Source: Virgisporangium ochraceum
GTDB lineage: Bacteria; Actinomycetota; Actinomycetes; Mycobacteriales; Micromonosporaceae
Direction of reading: 5' to 3'
Assembly (NCBI RefSeq): GCF_016863655.1
Contig: NZ_BOPH01000053.1
Location: forward strand, 62,001 to 126,000
DNA length: 64,000 nt
Part shown: piece after piece, positions 27,434-36,129 of the stretch
How positions within the stretch are numbered: the first letter of the stretch is position 1
How the letters are laid out: each line of letters starts with the position of its first letter
Notes under the pieces: generated by a model
Told to the model about the DNA's origin: nothing
The model's input: only the letters and a program-made list of their open reading frames with translations
Databases searched by the model: none
Made by a program: the position numbers and the translations under genes

Positions 27434-28021
27434 ATGTCTTCCACGCTGATCATCGTCTTAGTGCTCCTTCTCGTCGTCGGCGCGGTCCTCGTCGCGGTCG
27501 GTCTCGTCGCCAGCCGGCGGCGGGCGCTGCGGCAGCGGTTCGGGCCGGAGTACGACCGGGTCGTCGAGTCGACCGAAGACCGTCGGGCCGCCGAACGTGA
27601 GCTCCGCGAGCGGGAGCGCCGGCATGCCGAGCTCGAGCTGCGCCCGCTCGACCCGGCGTCGCGCGAGCGGTACTCGGCGTCCTGGGAGGAGATCCAGGTC
27701 CGCTTCGTCGACGCGCCCGACCGGGCCGTCGGTGAGGCCGACGAGCTCGTGACCCGGCTCATCGCCGAGCGGGGCTACCCGACCGGCGACTACGACGACC
27801 AACTCGCCCACCTGTCCGTCGAGCACGCCAACACGCTCGACCACTACCGCAAGGCGCACGAGATCAACGAACGCACCTCGCGCGGTGAAGCCACCACCGA
27901 GCAGCTGCGCCAGGCCCTGGTGCACTACCGTGCGCTCTTCGCCGACCTGCTCGGCACCGAGCCCCTCGCCAACTCGACCCACCACCCCTCGGACGGCCCC
28001 GACCGAGAAAGGCAGCCGTAA
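27434..28021 (+). CDS. Membrane-anchored conserved actinobacterial protein, unknown function
   Basis: 195 residues from ATG 27434 with GGAGG upstream. One N-terminal helix (LIIVLVLLLVVGAVLVAVGL) then a basic and helical region with FGPEYDRVVESTEDRRAAER and a conserved core (FVDAPDRAVGEADELV, LRQALVHYRALFADLLG). The core recurs at the C-terminus of the next gene, whose ATG overlaps this stop (TAATG). No enzymatic motif seen. Confidence 0.75.
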   Translation: MSSTLIIVLVLLLVVGAVLVAVGLVASRRRALRQRFGPEYDRVVESTEDRRAAERELRERERRHAELELRPLDPASRERYSASWEEIQVRFVDAPDRAVGEADELVTRLIAERGYPTGDYDDQLAHLSVEHANTLDHYRKAHEINERTSRGEATTEQLRQALVHYRALFADLLGTEPLANSTHHPSDGPDRERQP

Positions 28022-29025
28022 TGCGCCCGACCAGCGAATCGGACCGCGACGCCCGCACCGACCCCTCCGACCCCTCTGACGACACCGTCCGCAACGACCC
28101 GTGGGCGACCGGCCCGGGTCACCTGACCCACGACGACCAGACCGAGCGGTTCGTCCCCGAGCAGCGTGACCCCCAGGACCACGACGGCCACCTGTACGCC
28201 AGCGACACCTACGCCGAGCCGGAGACCACGGTGCTCCCCGCCGACGGCGCCCACAACGCCGACGGCACCCACGGTGACCAGGCCGCGGTAGGCGTCGCTC
28301 ACGTCGACACCGACTCCCACACCGGCACGGACACCGACAAGGCCGACGATGCCGCCGCCAAGGCCGACCACGCCAAGCAGGAGGCGGAGGAGGCCAAGGC
28401 CGAGGCCGAGGAGGCCAGGCACGACGGCACCCACACCGCCGACGGCGACACCCACGCCTTCGACAGCGGCACGCACGACAGCGCCTTTGACGACGGTGGG
28501 CACACCGAGGGGCGGCACGAGGTCTCTGCGGACGAGCTGGAGTCGACCCGGGAGGAGCCGGCGGTCGTCGTCGAGCCCGTGCCCGAGCCGGTTCCGGTCG
28601 CGGTCGTCGAGCCGGTCGACGACGGGCGTCACGACGAACCCGGTCACTTCGCCGCGGTCCCGGTGACCGCGACCGACACGACGCCGGTCCACACGACGGA
28701 CGCCGACGCGACGACGGCCGACGACTCCACCGGTGAGCTCAAGCCGGGCGACGTGCCGGTGGCGCCGGTCGCCGGGTTCTTCGCCGCCGACGCCGCGCAG
28801 GGCCTGCGCGACCGCTGGCGCGAGGCGCAGCTCGGCTTCGTCGACGACCCCCGCAAGGCGGTCGACGACGTCAAGTCGCTCGTGGGCGAGGCCGTCGACC
28901 AGTTCACGGCGGCGGTGTCGGCGCAGCGCGACGAGCTCGACGCGGCGGCCGGCGAGGACACCGAGCAGTACCGCGTCGCGGTGCAGCGCTACCGGGCCTT
29001 CTTCGACCGGCTCCTCGGTCTCTGA
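28021..29025 (+). CDS. Acidic disordered protein sharing a C-terminal domain with its neighbour
   Basis: 334 residues. Residues 1-255 are His/Asp/Thr/Glu-rich and likely disordered, with an EAEEAKAEAEEA coiled stretch. The last ~75 residues (RDRWREAQLGFVDDPRKAVD, YRVAVQRYRAFFDRLLGL) match the core of the upstream membrane protein, implying a duplicated helical module and perhaps heterotypic assembly. Start is coupled to the previous gene. Function unknown. Confidence 0.7.
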   Translation: MRPTSESDRDARTDPSDPSDDTVRNDPWATGPGHLTHDDQTERFVPEQRDPQDHDGHLYASDTYAEPETTVLPADGAHNADGTHGDQAAVGVAHVDTDSHTGTDTDKADDAAAKADHAKQEAEEAKAEAEEARHDGTHTADGDTHAFDSGTHDSAFDDGGHTEGRHEVSADELESTREEPAVVVEPVPEPVPVAVVEPVDDGRHDEPGHFAAVPVTATDTTPVHTTDADATTADDSTGELKPGDVPVAPVAGFFAADAAQGLRDRWREAQLGFVDDPRKAVDDVKSLVGEAVDQFTAAVSAQRDELDAAAGEDTEQYRVAVQRYRAFFDRLLGL

Positions 29026-29030
29026 CGGGT

Positions 29031-29070
29031 GCGGATGCGGGGAGGATCGTCCGATCTTCCCCGCTTCCGC
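29031..29070 (+). terminator. Terminator-like hairpin after the acidic protein gene
   Basis: A ~18-bp stem (GCGGATGCGGGGAGGATC with GATCTTCCCCGCTTCCGC, one T-T mismatch and one G-U pair) begins 6 nt after the stop. It is followed by GTATTC without a strong T tract, so it may also be an RNA-stabilising hairpin. Confidence 0.6.
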
Positions 29071-29206
29071 GTATTCAGCATCGGCAACTTTCGACCGGCA
29101 ACTTCCACAGTGCGATTCCAGCACCTAGAGTGCAAAAATATGTGGTGACCGACAGGCATGGTCACCGAGGAGGCCCGTCATCGTCACCAGAACCCAGCCC
29201 CGCCGG

Positions 29207-29755
29207 GTGATCAGCGAACGTGACGTCGTGCGCGGCGCCTGCCGGTTCTTCCTGCTCAACAGCACCGTCGAGATGGACGCGCTGGCCGTGAGCCTCGCGA
29301 TCAGCCGCGCCACGCTCTACCGCGTGGTGCACAGCCGCGACCGGCTGCTCGGCGACGTCCTCTGGGAGCTGGGCGAGCAGGTGCTCAACCGCGCCCGCCA
29401 GAGCACCACGACCACCGGCATCGACGGCGTCCTCGAGATCACCCACCGGTTCTGCACCATGCTGCTGCGCTCGGAGCCGTTCCGGCTGTTCCTCAAGACC
29501 GAGCCGAAGACCGCCACCCGGGTGCTGTTCACCCCCGCCGGCGGCGTGCACGTGCGGGCCGTCGCCGCACAGCAGGAGATCCTGCTGAACGCCGGTCTCA
29601 CCCTTCCCGGCGACCCGGCCCACCTGGCGTACCTGTACGTGCGCATCATCGAGTCGAGCCTGTACGCGGAGCTGCTGACCGGGCAGCAGCCCGACCTCCC
29701 CCTGGCCGAGCGCACCATCCGTTCGCTGCTCACGCCGCACGGCCCGTTGAGATAG
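29207..29755 (+). CDS. TetR-like regulator, QsdR-like
   Basis: 182 residues from GTG 29207. An N-terminal HTH (MDALAVSLAISRATLYRVVH) and a C-terminal domain resembling QsdR-type regulators (VEMDALA, LEITHRFCTMLLRSEPFRLFLKTEP, HLAYLYVRIIESSLYAELLTG). A strong GGAGG at 29169-29173 is followed 6 nt later by an in-frame ATC at 29180, which would add nine residues; the GTG itself lacks a ribosome binding site. Target unknown; the downstream secreted hydrolase is a candidate. Confidence 0.78.
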   Translation: MISERDVVRGACRFFLLNSTVEMDALAVSLAISRATLYRVVHSRDRLLGDVLWELGEQVLNRARQSTTTTGIDGVLEITHRFCTMLLRSEPFRLFLKTEPKTATRVLFTPAGGVHVRAVAAQQEILLNAGLTLPGDPAHLAYLYVRIIESSLYAELLTGQQPDLPLAERTIRSLLTPHGPLR

Positions 29756-29803
29756 GCGTCGCAGGCCTGGCCCGGAAGGTGGCCTTCGGGATAGCCGGAT
29801 ATC

Positions 29804-29809
29804 TATGGT
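29804..29809 (+). promoter_or_regulatory. -10 box of leaderless hydrolase gene
   Basis: TATGGT ends 7 nt before ATG 29817, favouring that start over the in-frame ATG 29805. Confidence 0.5.
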
Positions 29810-29816
29810 CCGGCCC

Positions 29817-31160
29817 ATGCGATCCGTCACCGCCGTCCTGATCCTCAGCCTGGTGGTCGCCGCCGCACCGGCGCCCGCCCTCGCCGCGTCCCATCGACAC
29901 GAACCGACCACAGCGACCGTCACGGGGCCGATCCCCGGCGCCGTGCCGGGTGACCGCCTCGCGGACCGGGTCGAGGACACCTACCCGTTCTTCTCCACCC
30001 CCGTCGACCTCGCGGCGGCTGGCTACGTCGAGGAGGAGTTCTCCCTGTCCGGCACCGCCGACGGGTGGAGCACCACCGGCGAGCGGGTCGCCACCGCCGT
30101 CCCGTACACCACCCGCGTGATCGTGCGGCGGCCGGCTTCGCCGCTGCGCTTCAACGGGACGGTGCTGGTCGAGTGGCAGAACGTCACCGCCGGGTACGAC
30201 CTCGACGCGCTGTGGAACCCGGACACGCTGCTCCGCGCCGGATACGCGTGGGTCGGCGTCTCTGCCCAGCGGGTGGGCGTCGACCAGCTCCGCGGCTGGA
30301 GCCCGGCGCGGTACGGGTCCCTCGACGTCACCGGTGGCGGCGCGTACACCACCGACCAGCTGTCGTACGACATCTTCGCCCAGGCCGGCGCCGCGGTGCG
30401 GGCGGGCGACCTGCTCGGCCGGCTGCGTCCCCGCACCGTGCTGGCGATCGGCGCCTCGCAGTCGGCCGGCCGCATGACCGTCTACTACGACCGGGTGCTG
30501 CCGCAGGTCGCGCCGGTGTTCCACGGGTACGCGTTCATCGTGGGCACGGCGCCGACGCGCGTGGGGACCGAGCCGGTGTTCCAGGTCCTCTCGGAGACCG
30601 ACGTCCGCACGCCCGACCGCCCGGCCGACACCGACCGGTTCCGTCGCTGGGAGGTGGCCGGCGGCGCCCACTCCGGGTACGCCGGGCAGGTCTACCGTCG
30701 CCCGATCCAGGACCGCGACCTGGGCGGCGCACCGGAGTACTCCTGTGACCGTCCGCCGTTCAGCCGCGTGCCGATGCACCACGTGACCGCCGCCGCCTAC
30801 CGCCACCTGGAGCACTGGGTGCGCCGTGGCACCCCTCCCCCGACCGCGGAACCGTTGCGCTTCAACGCCGACGGCACCAAGGCCCGCGACGCCCTCGGCC
30901 TGGCACTGGGCGGCATCCGCCTGTCACAGGTGAGTGTGCCGACGGCCCTGAACGACGGCGACAACACCGGCGAGACGTTCTGCCGCTTGTTCGGCTCGTA
31001 CCAGCCCTTCGACCGGCCCACCCTCGACCGCCTCTACCCGACCCGCCTCGGCTACGTGGCGAGGGTGGCGGTGGCCGACGTGCGCAACATCGCGTCCGGC
31101 TACCTCCTCCCAGCCGACGCCCTGTCCAACGCACGGGAAGCCGCCACCCCCACACCCTGA
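29817..31160 (+). CDS. Secreted alpha/beta-hydrolase domain protein
   Basis: 447 residues. Signal peptide (SVTAVLILSLVVAAAPAPAL, cleavage near ALA-AS) and a large alpha/beta-hydrolase domain: NGTVLVEWQNVTAGYDLDA, nucleophile region LAIGASQSAGRMTVYY, and a late His in VAGGAHSGYAGQ. This matches the Abhydrolase_10-type family of extracellular hydrolases without a defined substrate. It is preceded by a QsdR-like regulator. Confidence 0.8.
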   Translation: MRSVTAVLILSLVVAAAPAPALAASHRHEPTTATVTGPIPGAVPGDRLADRVEDTYPFFSTPVDLAAAGYVEEEFSLSGTADGWSTTGERVATAVPYTTRVIVRRPASPLRFNGTVLVEWQNVTAGYDLDALWNPDTLLRAGYAWVGVSAQRVGVDQLRGWSPARYGSLDVTGGGAYTTDQLSYDIFAQAGAAVRAGDLLGRLRPRTVLAIGASQSAGRMTVYYDRVLPQVAPVFHGYAFIVGTAPTRVGTEPVFQVLSETDVRTPDRPADTDRFRRWEVAGGAHSGYAGQVYRRPIQDRDLGGAPEYSCDRPPFSRVPMHHVTAAAYRHLEHWVRRGTPPPTAEPLRFNADGTKARDALGLALGGIRLSQVSVPTALNDGDNTGETFCRLFGSYQPFDRPTLDRLYPTRLGYVARVAVADVRNIASGYLLPADALSNAREAATPTP

Positions 31161-31245
31161 CCCTCCACGCCCGACCCACCGGCCCCGACCCCTCACGCCC
31201 TCGACCCCACCAGGCCCTGACCCCGCCCGCCGCCCCGTGATTGCC

Positions 31246-31323
31246 CGCCGATCTTGCAGTTGTGGCCGCCTATTTGCGGCGTAATGAGTTGCTTTGCCAG
31301 GGGCCACAACTGCAAGATCGGCG
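31246..31323. repeat. 78-bp inverted-repeat element, copy 4
   Basis: Perfect 22-bp arms identical to copy 1 around a 34-nt loop, plus orientation, between the converging hydrolase and GGDEF-EAL genes. Confidence 0.9.
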
Positions 31324-31395
31324 CGGGGAAGCGGGGCGGCAGCGGGCGGCGTGGGAGAGCGGGCGGCGTGGGAGAGCGGAGCGCGCCGGTCGGGG

Positions 31396-33735
31396 TCAGT
31401 GGCGGGAGACGGGTTGGGGGGTGTTGGTGGTCCAGGTGCGGCCGGACGCCGGGCGCGGGGAGAGCTGGCCCAGCCAGTTGCGCAGGGCGTCGACGGTCAT
31501 TGCCGGGGCCAGGGCGGCGCCCTGGACACCGGCGCAGCCCAGCTCGATCACGGCCTTGAAGACGTCGTTGGTGTCGATGCCGTCGGCGACGGTGACGATG
31601 TTCAGCGACTTGGACAGCTCGATCGTCGACCGGACGACCGCCGCGTCCTGCGGGCTGTCGAGCACCGGCGCGACGAAGGAGGGGTCGAGCTTCAGCTCGT
31701 CGACCGGGGTGTTGCGCAACCGCGTCAGCGACGGGGCCGACCGGCCGTAGTGGTCGAGCGCGAGCCGCACTCCGAAGTGGCGGAACTGCCCGAGTGCGGT
31801 GGCCGTGCGCCGCGCGTCGATCAGCAGGACCTCCTCGGAGATCTCCAGCGTCACGGCCGGCGGCGGAAGGCCGAGCTTGTTGATCAGGCGGGCCAGGTCG
31901 TAGGGCAGCTGCGCGTCGAGCACGTCGGCCGCGGTGACGTCGATGGCCACGCCCAGCTCGATGCCCTGCCGGCGCCAGGCCGCGCAGGCGTTCAGCGCCG
32001 CCTCCAGCAGCACCCGCGTGAGCTGACGGGTCAGACCCACGCGGGACGCGAACGGGCGCACCTTCTCGGCGTCGAGCACACCCAGCGACGGGTGGTGCCA
32101 GCGCAGCACCGCCTCCAGGGCCGCCGGGCGGCCCGTCCCCACATCGATCTTCGGTTGGTAGTAGGTGACGAACTCACCCCGGTCGAGGGCCCGCACGAGG
32201 TCGGCGAGCACGTTCGGACCGAACTCGGTGCCGATGTCGCCGGCCGGGTCGTAGACCTCGACCTCGGTGTGGTTCTCCCGCGCCGTCCGCAGCGCGTCGA
32301 CCGCGCAGCGGATGAGGTCGCCGGGGCGGTTGGCGTGCAGGGGCGCCATCGCGATGCCGGCGCTCAACTCGATGTGCACCGACGCCTCACCGGACTGCAC
32401 CGGGCTGGCGAGCGCGCGCATCAGCGAACGGGTGTCGCGGTCGACGTTGTTGAGCCCACCGGAGTTGACCACCCGCAGCACGGCCATCTCGGTGCCGCCG
32501 AGCCGGGCGGCGATCGTCTCCGCCGGCAGGTTCTCCCGCAGCCGCGCGCCGATGGTGTTGAGGATCGTGTCACCGGCGCCGTAACCGAGGATCGAGTTGA
32601 TGTCGGGCATGTGGTCGACGCTGATGATCGCGAGCACGAGGTAGCTGCCGGAGGGCAGGTTCTCCACCATCGCCGGCAGCTCGGCGTCGAGCACCCGTCG
32701 GTTGCCCAGCCCGCTCAGCACGTCGGTGTTCGCCGCCTGCTGGGTGCGGGCCAGCTCCCGGGTCTGTTCGAAGGTGAGCGCCGTGCGGACACCGGCCGCG
32801 ACCAGACAGCCGCTGGCGAGCACGATCGACACCGGGTGCAGGTCGACGAACGTGCCGACGATGAGCACCAGCAGGGCGGCGAGCGAGAACAGGATCGGCA
32901 CGAGCAGCGCGGCGAACCCCCGCATCTCCTCGACCGGCCCGCGGCGCGGAGCCGACCCGGCCAGCGCCATGAAGACCAGGCCGACCATCCACATGCCGTC
33001 GACCCAGTTGCCGTCGGTGTAGCTGCCGTTGGCCAGCGTGAACAGGTACGCGGTGTCGGCGACGGCGAAGAACGCGGCACCGAGGCCGAGCAGCCACCAG
33101 GCGGGATCCGGCCGCCAGCGCACCATCGCCAGCGCGGCGACGCTGACCACGAGCAGCACGAGGTCGCCGATCGGGTACGACAGGTTCGTCAGCGTCGACG
33201 CCGCCTCGTCGGTGTCGGCCTGCGCGAGCACGTCGCCCAGCGTGGCGGCGGTGAACACCGCGCCGGCGGCGAGCGAGCTGATGATGCCGTCGAACCACAC
33301 CGAGGCGGGCAGCCGCCGGGTACCGGCGCGGGCCAGCATGATCAGGCCGATGTACGCGAGCGGGTACAGGCCGACGAAGAACACGTCGGCCGGCGAGGGA
33401 ACCGGGATCTCCTCGGCGTCGGAGAACGCGATCGACCAGTAGATGTCGCCGATCGACCACGAGGTGACCGCGAGCCCCACGAACAACCAGGCCGGCCGGT
33501 TCCTCTTGACGAGCACCGGACGGGCCAGCGCGAGCAGGCAGACCGCGACGAGCACCAGTGTGTAGAAACCGGTGTCGAGAATGGCCGGACGCTCGGAGAA
33601 CGGGATCAGGGTGCTCAGCGCATAGCTGATGCCGAGGCCCGCGATGACCCCTTTGGCGAGCCGGTACGTGGGCGACGCGAGGATGAGATCGTCGCGGTCG
33701 GTCTGCGTGGACGCGGTGGTAGGCGTCGGCGTCAC
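31396..33735 (-). CDS. Membrane protein with degenerate GGDEF and EAL domains
   Basis: 779 residues. About nine hydrophobic segments (25-330), then a GGDEF-type domain whose signature reads LGGTEMAV (A-site lost) and an EAL-type domain with EAVLRWHHP, DHYGRSAP in place of DDFGTGYSS, and VADGID in place of VAEGxE, though LKLDPSF keeps the Lys. Catalysis in both domains is unlikely; it may be a c-di-GMP receptor or signalling scaffold. It contrasts with the intact protein at 747-3638. The stop converges with the hydrolase across repeat copy 4. Confidence 0.85.
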   Translation of the reverse strand: MTPTPTTASTQTDRDDLILASPTYRLAKGVIAGLGISYALSTLIPFSERPAILDTGFYTLVLVAVCLLALARPVLVKRNRPAWLFVGLAVTSWSIGDIYWSIAFSDAEEIPVPSPADVFFVGLYPLAYIGLIMLARAGTRRLPASVWFDGIISSLAAGAVFTAATLGDVLAQADTDEAASTLTNLSYPIGDLVLLVVSVAALAMVRWRPDPAWWLLGLGAAFFAVADTAYLFTLANGSYTDGNWVDGMWMVGLVFMALAGSAPRRGPVEEMRGFAALLVPILFSLAALLVLIVGTFVDLHPVSIVLASGCLVAAGVRTALTFEQTRELARTQQAANTDVLSGLGNRRVLDAELPAMVENLPSGSYLVLAIISVDHMPDINSILGYGAGDTILNTIGARLRENLPAETIAARLGGTEMAVLRVVNSGGLNNVDRDTRSLMRALASPVQSGEASVHIELSAGIAMAPLHANRPGDLIRCAVDALRTARENHTEVEVYDPAGDIGTEFGPNVLADLVRALDRGEFVTYYQPKIDVGTGRPAALEAVLRWHHPSLGVLDAEKVRPFASRVGLTRQLTRVLLEAALNACAAWRRQGIELGVAIDVTAADVLDAQLPYDLARLINKLGLPPPAVTLEISEEVLLIDARRTATALGQFRHFGVRLALDHYGRSAPSLTRLRNTPVDELKLDPSFVAPVLDSPQDAAVVRSTIELSKSLNIVTVADGIDTNDVFKAVIELGCAGVQGAALAPAMTVDALRNWLGQLSPRPASGRTWTTNTPQPVSRH

Positions 33736-33769
33736 GGAATTCGCCCCTCTAATTTGACATTAAGCCAAA

Positions 33770-33781
33770 ATTGACGTCAAT
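33770..33781. promoter_or_regulatory. 12-bp palindrome upstream of the degenerate GGDEF-EAL gene
   Basis: Perfect ATTGACGTCAAT, 35 nt upstream of ATG 33735; a second TGACGTCA lies at 33850-33857. This AT-rich stretch also provides TTGACG as a possible -35. The binding factor is unknown. Confidence 0.45.
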
Positions 33782-33883
33782 AAATTCGTGCGCTGGAGTG
33801 CCCGCTCATTACGCAGGGTGATCGATCTGCAACAGCGATTGATCCTAGCTGACGTCATGCGCTTTGCACCCTCCACGGGGCCC

Positions 33884-34975
33884 TCAAGTTGTAGTGACAC
33901 TCCCGACAACCCGGACACCCGGAATCCTGAAGCCATTGAACGTCGACGCATACACGGTGGTGTATGCACCGGCACTCTCGATAAATACCTGGTCACCGGT
34001 GGTGAGCCCCGGCGAGAGCGGGACATCGAAGAGAATCGTGTCCTGGCTGTCACACGTCGGCCCGGTGAGGTGGCACGGCTCCGGATCCGGCGCGCCGAGC
34101 GAGTCGCGTACCGGGAAGCGCAGCCGGTTGCCCGTCTCGAGGCTCTCCATCAGCCCGTTGAACGCGCCCACGTCGAGGTGCACCCACTTGCGGCCGCCCC
34201 GGACCGCGGTTCCGATCACCGTGGCGACGAGCCTGCCGGCACCGGCGACGAGCGCCCGGCCCGGCTCGGCCACCGCCCGCACGGGATACGGCAGCCGGTC
34301 GAGACCGGCCTGGATCACCGCCCCGTACTCCGACATCGGCGGCGGCGGCGAGTCGTACGAGGCCGGGAAGCCGCCGCCGACGTCGACCATCTCCAGCCGG
34401 ACGTCCGCGTCGGCGAGCGCGTCCATCATCACCGCGACCTCGTCGAGCGGCGCCTTCCACGCCGTCGGCCGCATCATCTGCGACCCGACGTGGAACGCCA
34501 CCCCGTACGGCCGCAGCCCCCGGTCGCGGGCCGACAGCAGCAGGTCGACCGCGACGTCGGGCTCGACCCCGAACTTGCCCTCGCTCGGCACGTCGCTGTC
34601 GATGTCGGGGGCCGCGAGCCGCACCACGACGTTCGACCCGGGTGCCAGCGTCGCCAGCTTGTCGATCTCGGTGGTGGAGTCGAACGCGAACTGCCGCACC
34701 CCGGCCGCGAACGTGTGCGCGATCTGGGCCGGAGCCTTGACGGGGTTGCTGAACAGCACCTCAGCGGCGTCTACCCCGATTTCGAGCAGGTCGTCCAGCT
34801 CGTTTGACGACGCGATCTCGAACCCGCACCCCAGGCTTCTCAGGCGCTCCAGCACGGGCCGGAACCCGTTGCACTTCATGGCGTAGTGCAGAGCGACCCC
34901 GGGCATTGCCCCGCTCATGCGGCGGTACGCCGCGGCCACCGCGTCGAGATCCATCTCCAGAACCGGCGAGAGCAA
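33884..34975 (-). CDS. Ornithine/lysine decarboxylase, fold type III
   Basis: 363 residues. PLP lysine in HYAMKCN, HVGSQ and VDVGGGFP typical of alanine-racemase-fold decarboxylases, EPGRALVAGAG for phosphate binding, and the ODC signature GPTCDSQD with the catalytic Cys/Asp pair near the C-terminus. It should make putrescine or cadaverine. Start TTG 34975 follows GGAGG by 5 nt. The 5' end overlaps the upstream membrane gene by 215 nt in another frame. Confidence 0.88.
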   Translation of the reverse strand: MLSPVLEMDLDAVAAAYRRMSGAMPGVALHYAMKCNGFRPVLERLRSLGCGFEIASSNELDDLLEIGVDAAEVLFSNPVKAPAQIAHTFAAGVRQFAFDSTTEIDKLATLAPGSNVVVRLAAPDIDSDVPSEGKFGVEPDVAVDLLLSARDRGLRPYGVAFHVGSQMMRPTAWKAPLDEVAVMMDALADADVRLEMVDVGGGFPASYDSPPPPMSEYGAVIQAGLDRLPYPVRAVAEPGRALVAGAGRLVATVIGTAVRGGRKWVHLDVGAFNGLMESLETGNRLRFPVRDSLGAPDPEPCHLTGPTCDSQDTILFDVPLSPGLTTGDQVFIESAGAYTTVYASTFNGFRIPGVRVVGSVTTT

Positions 34976-35498
34976 GCCGTCCTCCGTTCATAGCCTTCAC
35001 GGCCGGTGCCCCCGCACCGACCGGCCCGCGCCCTCCGGTCGCCCGACGGTGGACGAGTTCGAAGCTGGCGATCGCGACGGCGTAGAACACGGCATCGGCC
35101 ATGATCTTTCCAAGCAGTGATCCGCTGGTGATGCCACCGGTGACCAACGGACCCAGGTACATGGCGCCCGGCCGGACCACCAGCGAGTCGATCAGCTCCG
35201 CCGGCCCGAACTCGGCCGACAGGACCCGGATCGTGCGCTGCGCGCGGGCCTGCAGCCCCATCGGACCGGCAGTGCCCTGGCGACGCCACTCGACGACCGC
35301 CATGACGCTGTAGAAACCGACGTTCTCGCCGATGGTGCCGAAGATGGCCGCGAGCGCGCGGTCACCGGTCGCGAGATATGCGACGTAGGCGCTCGTGACA
35401 GCGCTGACGGTGCCGATCACTTCGGCAGGCAGGTACCGCGCGCACCATCGCCTGATGAGGCGACGCCATCGCGGTACGCGCGTGACGGTCTTCGCCAA
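34761..35498 (-). CDS. Small multi-pass membrane protein with anomalous C-terminal extension
   Basis: 245 residues as read. The first ~170 residues hold about four hydrophobic segments (EVIGTVSAVTSAYVAYLATG, IGENVGFYSVMAVVEW, MADAVFYAVAIASFELVHR). The last ~70 residues are Arg/Gly-rich and read through the start of the decarboxylase gene in a different frame, unlike a real domain. In another frame a TGA lies just before the decarboxylase ribosome binding site, so a late frameshift that lost the native stop is likely. It probably acts with the decarboxylase, perhaps in polyamine transport or membrane coupling (inference). Confidence 0.65.
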   Translation of the reverse strand: MAKTVTRVPRWRRLIRRWCARYLPAEVIGTVSAVTSAYVAYLATGDRALAAIFGTIGENVGFYSVMAVVEWRRQGTAGPMGLQARAQRTIRVLSAEFGPAELIDSLVVRPGAMYLGPLVTGGITSGSLLGKIMADAVFYAVAIASFELVHRRATGGRGPVGAGAPAVKAMNGGRLALAGSGDGSRRGGRGVPPHERGNARGRSALRHEVQRVPARAGAPEKPGVRVRDRVVKRAGRPARNRGRRR

Positions 35499-35590
35499 CC
35501 AGCTTCTTCTTTCGCTCGCCGGGGAAGGGAGCAGTTAACTGCGACGAGACGCAAGACATTTGCGCCGGTGGTACGGGTCAAGGCGCAGGA

Positions 35591-35619
35591 AAGCTATCAC
35601 GCGGGTATGGGGGCGACAA
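35591..35619 (-). promoter_or_regulatory. Promoter of the membrane protein/decarboxylase operon
   Basis: -35 TTGTCG (35619-35614), 17-nt spacer, -10 TAGCTT (35596-35591) on the minus strand, within an unusually AT-rich 250-bp divergent region. Confidence 0.55.
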
Positions 35620-35749
35620 CCTTTCACGATGGAATCCACCCCGCCTTAAACGATCGAACAGAACCCGTCAACCCTCGAAACAAATCGCGCCAAAATGTAT
35701 GTCGAGAAGTCGACGATCTCGTTCGTCAACTGTTAAGGAGGTGGTTTCC

Positions 35750-36121
35750 ATGTTTCAGGAGATGTTTCCGATCTTGTCCACTCCCGATCTTCCGCGTGCC
35801 CTGGCGTTCTACCGGGACCTGCTCGGAGCGACCGTGTCGTATCGGTTCCCACCCACCGGTGAACCCGCGTACGTCGGGCTTGACCTGGGACGATCGCAAC
35901 TCGGCATTGGCGCGGAGAGCGACCCGCCCGGCACCGCCGACGCATCGCATCACCGTTTCTCTCTATGGATCTACTGCGATGACTGTGACGCGGCCGTGTC
36001 GAAACTCCGGGCGGCGGGAGTACCGGTGGTCGAGGAGCCGGCCGACCAACCGTGGGGCGAACGGATGGCCACGGTGACCGACCCGGACGGCACCAAGGTG
36101 ATCATTGCCACACGGCAATGA
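35750..36121 (+). CDS. VOC-superfamily (glyoxalase/bleomycin-resistance fold) protein
   Basis: 123 residues, one VOC module pair: MFPILSTPDLPRALAFYRDL, then FSLWIYCDDCDAAVSKLRAA and MATVTDPDGTKVIIATRQ. Metal ligands are not fully evident. Strong AAGGAGG 8 nt before ATG 35750. Single gene in a divergent region, followed 8 nt after the stop by a perfect hairpin. Confidence 0.85.
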   Translation: MFQEMFPILSTPDLPRALAFYRDLLGATVSYRFPPTGEPAYVGLDLGRSQLGIGAESDPPGTADASHHRFSLWIYCDDCDAAVSKLRAAGVPVVEEPADQPWGERMATVTDPDGTKVIIATRQ

Positions 36122-36129
36122 TCGCCACC

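Noticed and set aside
29158..29206. ATG 29158 as start of the TetR-like gene
   Set aside because: It is in a different frame from the HTH-encoding ORF.
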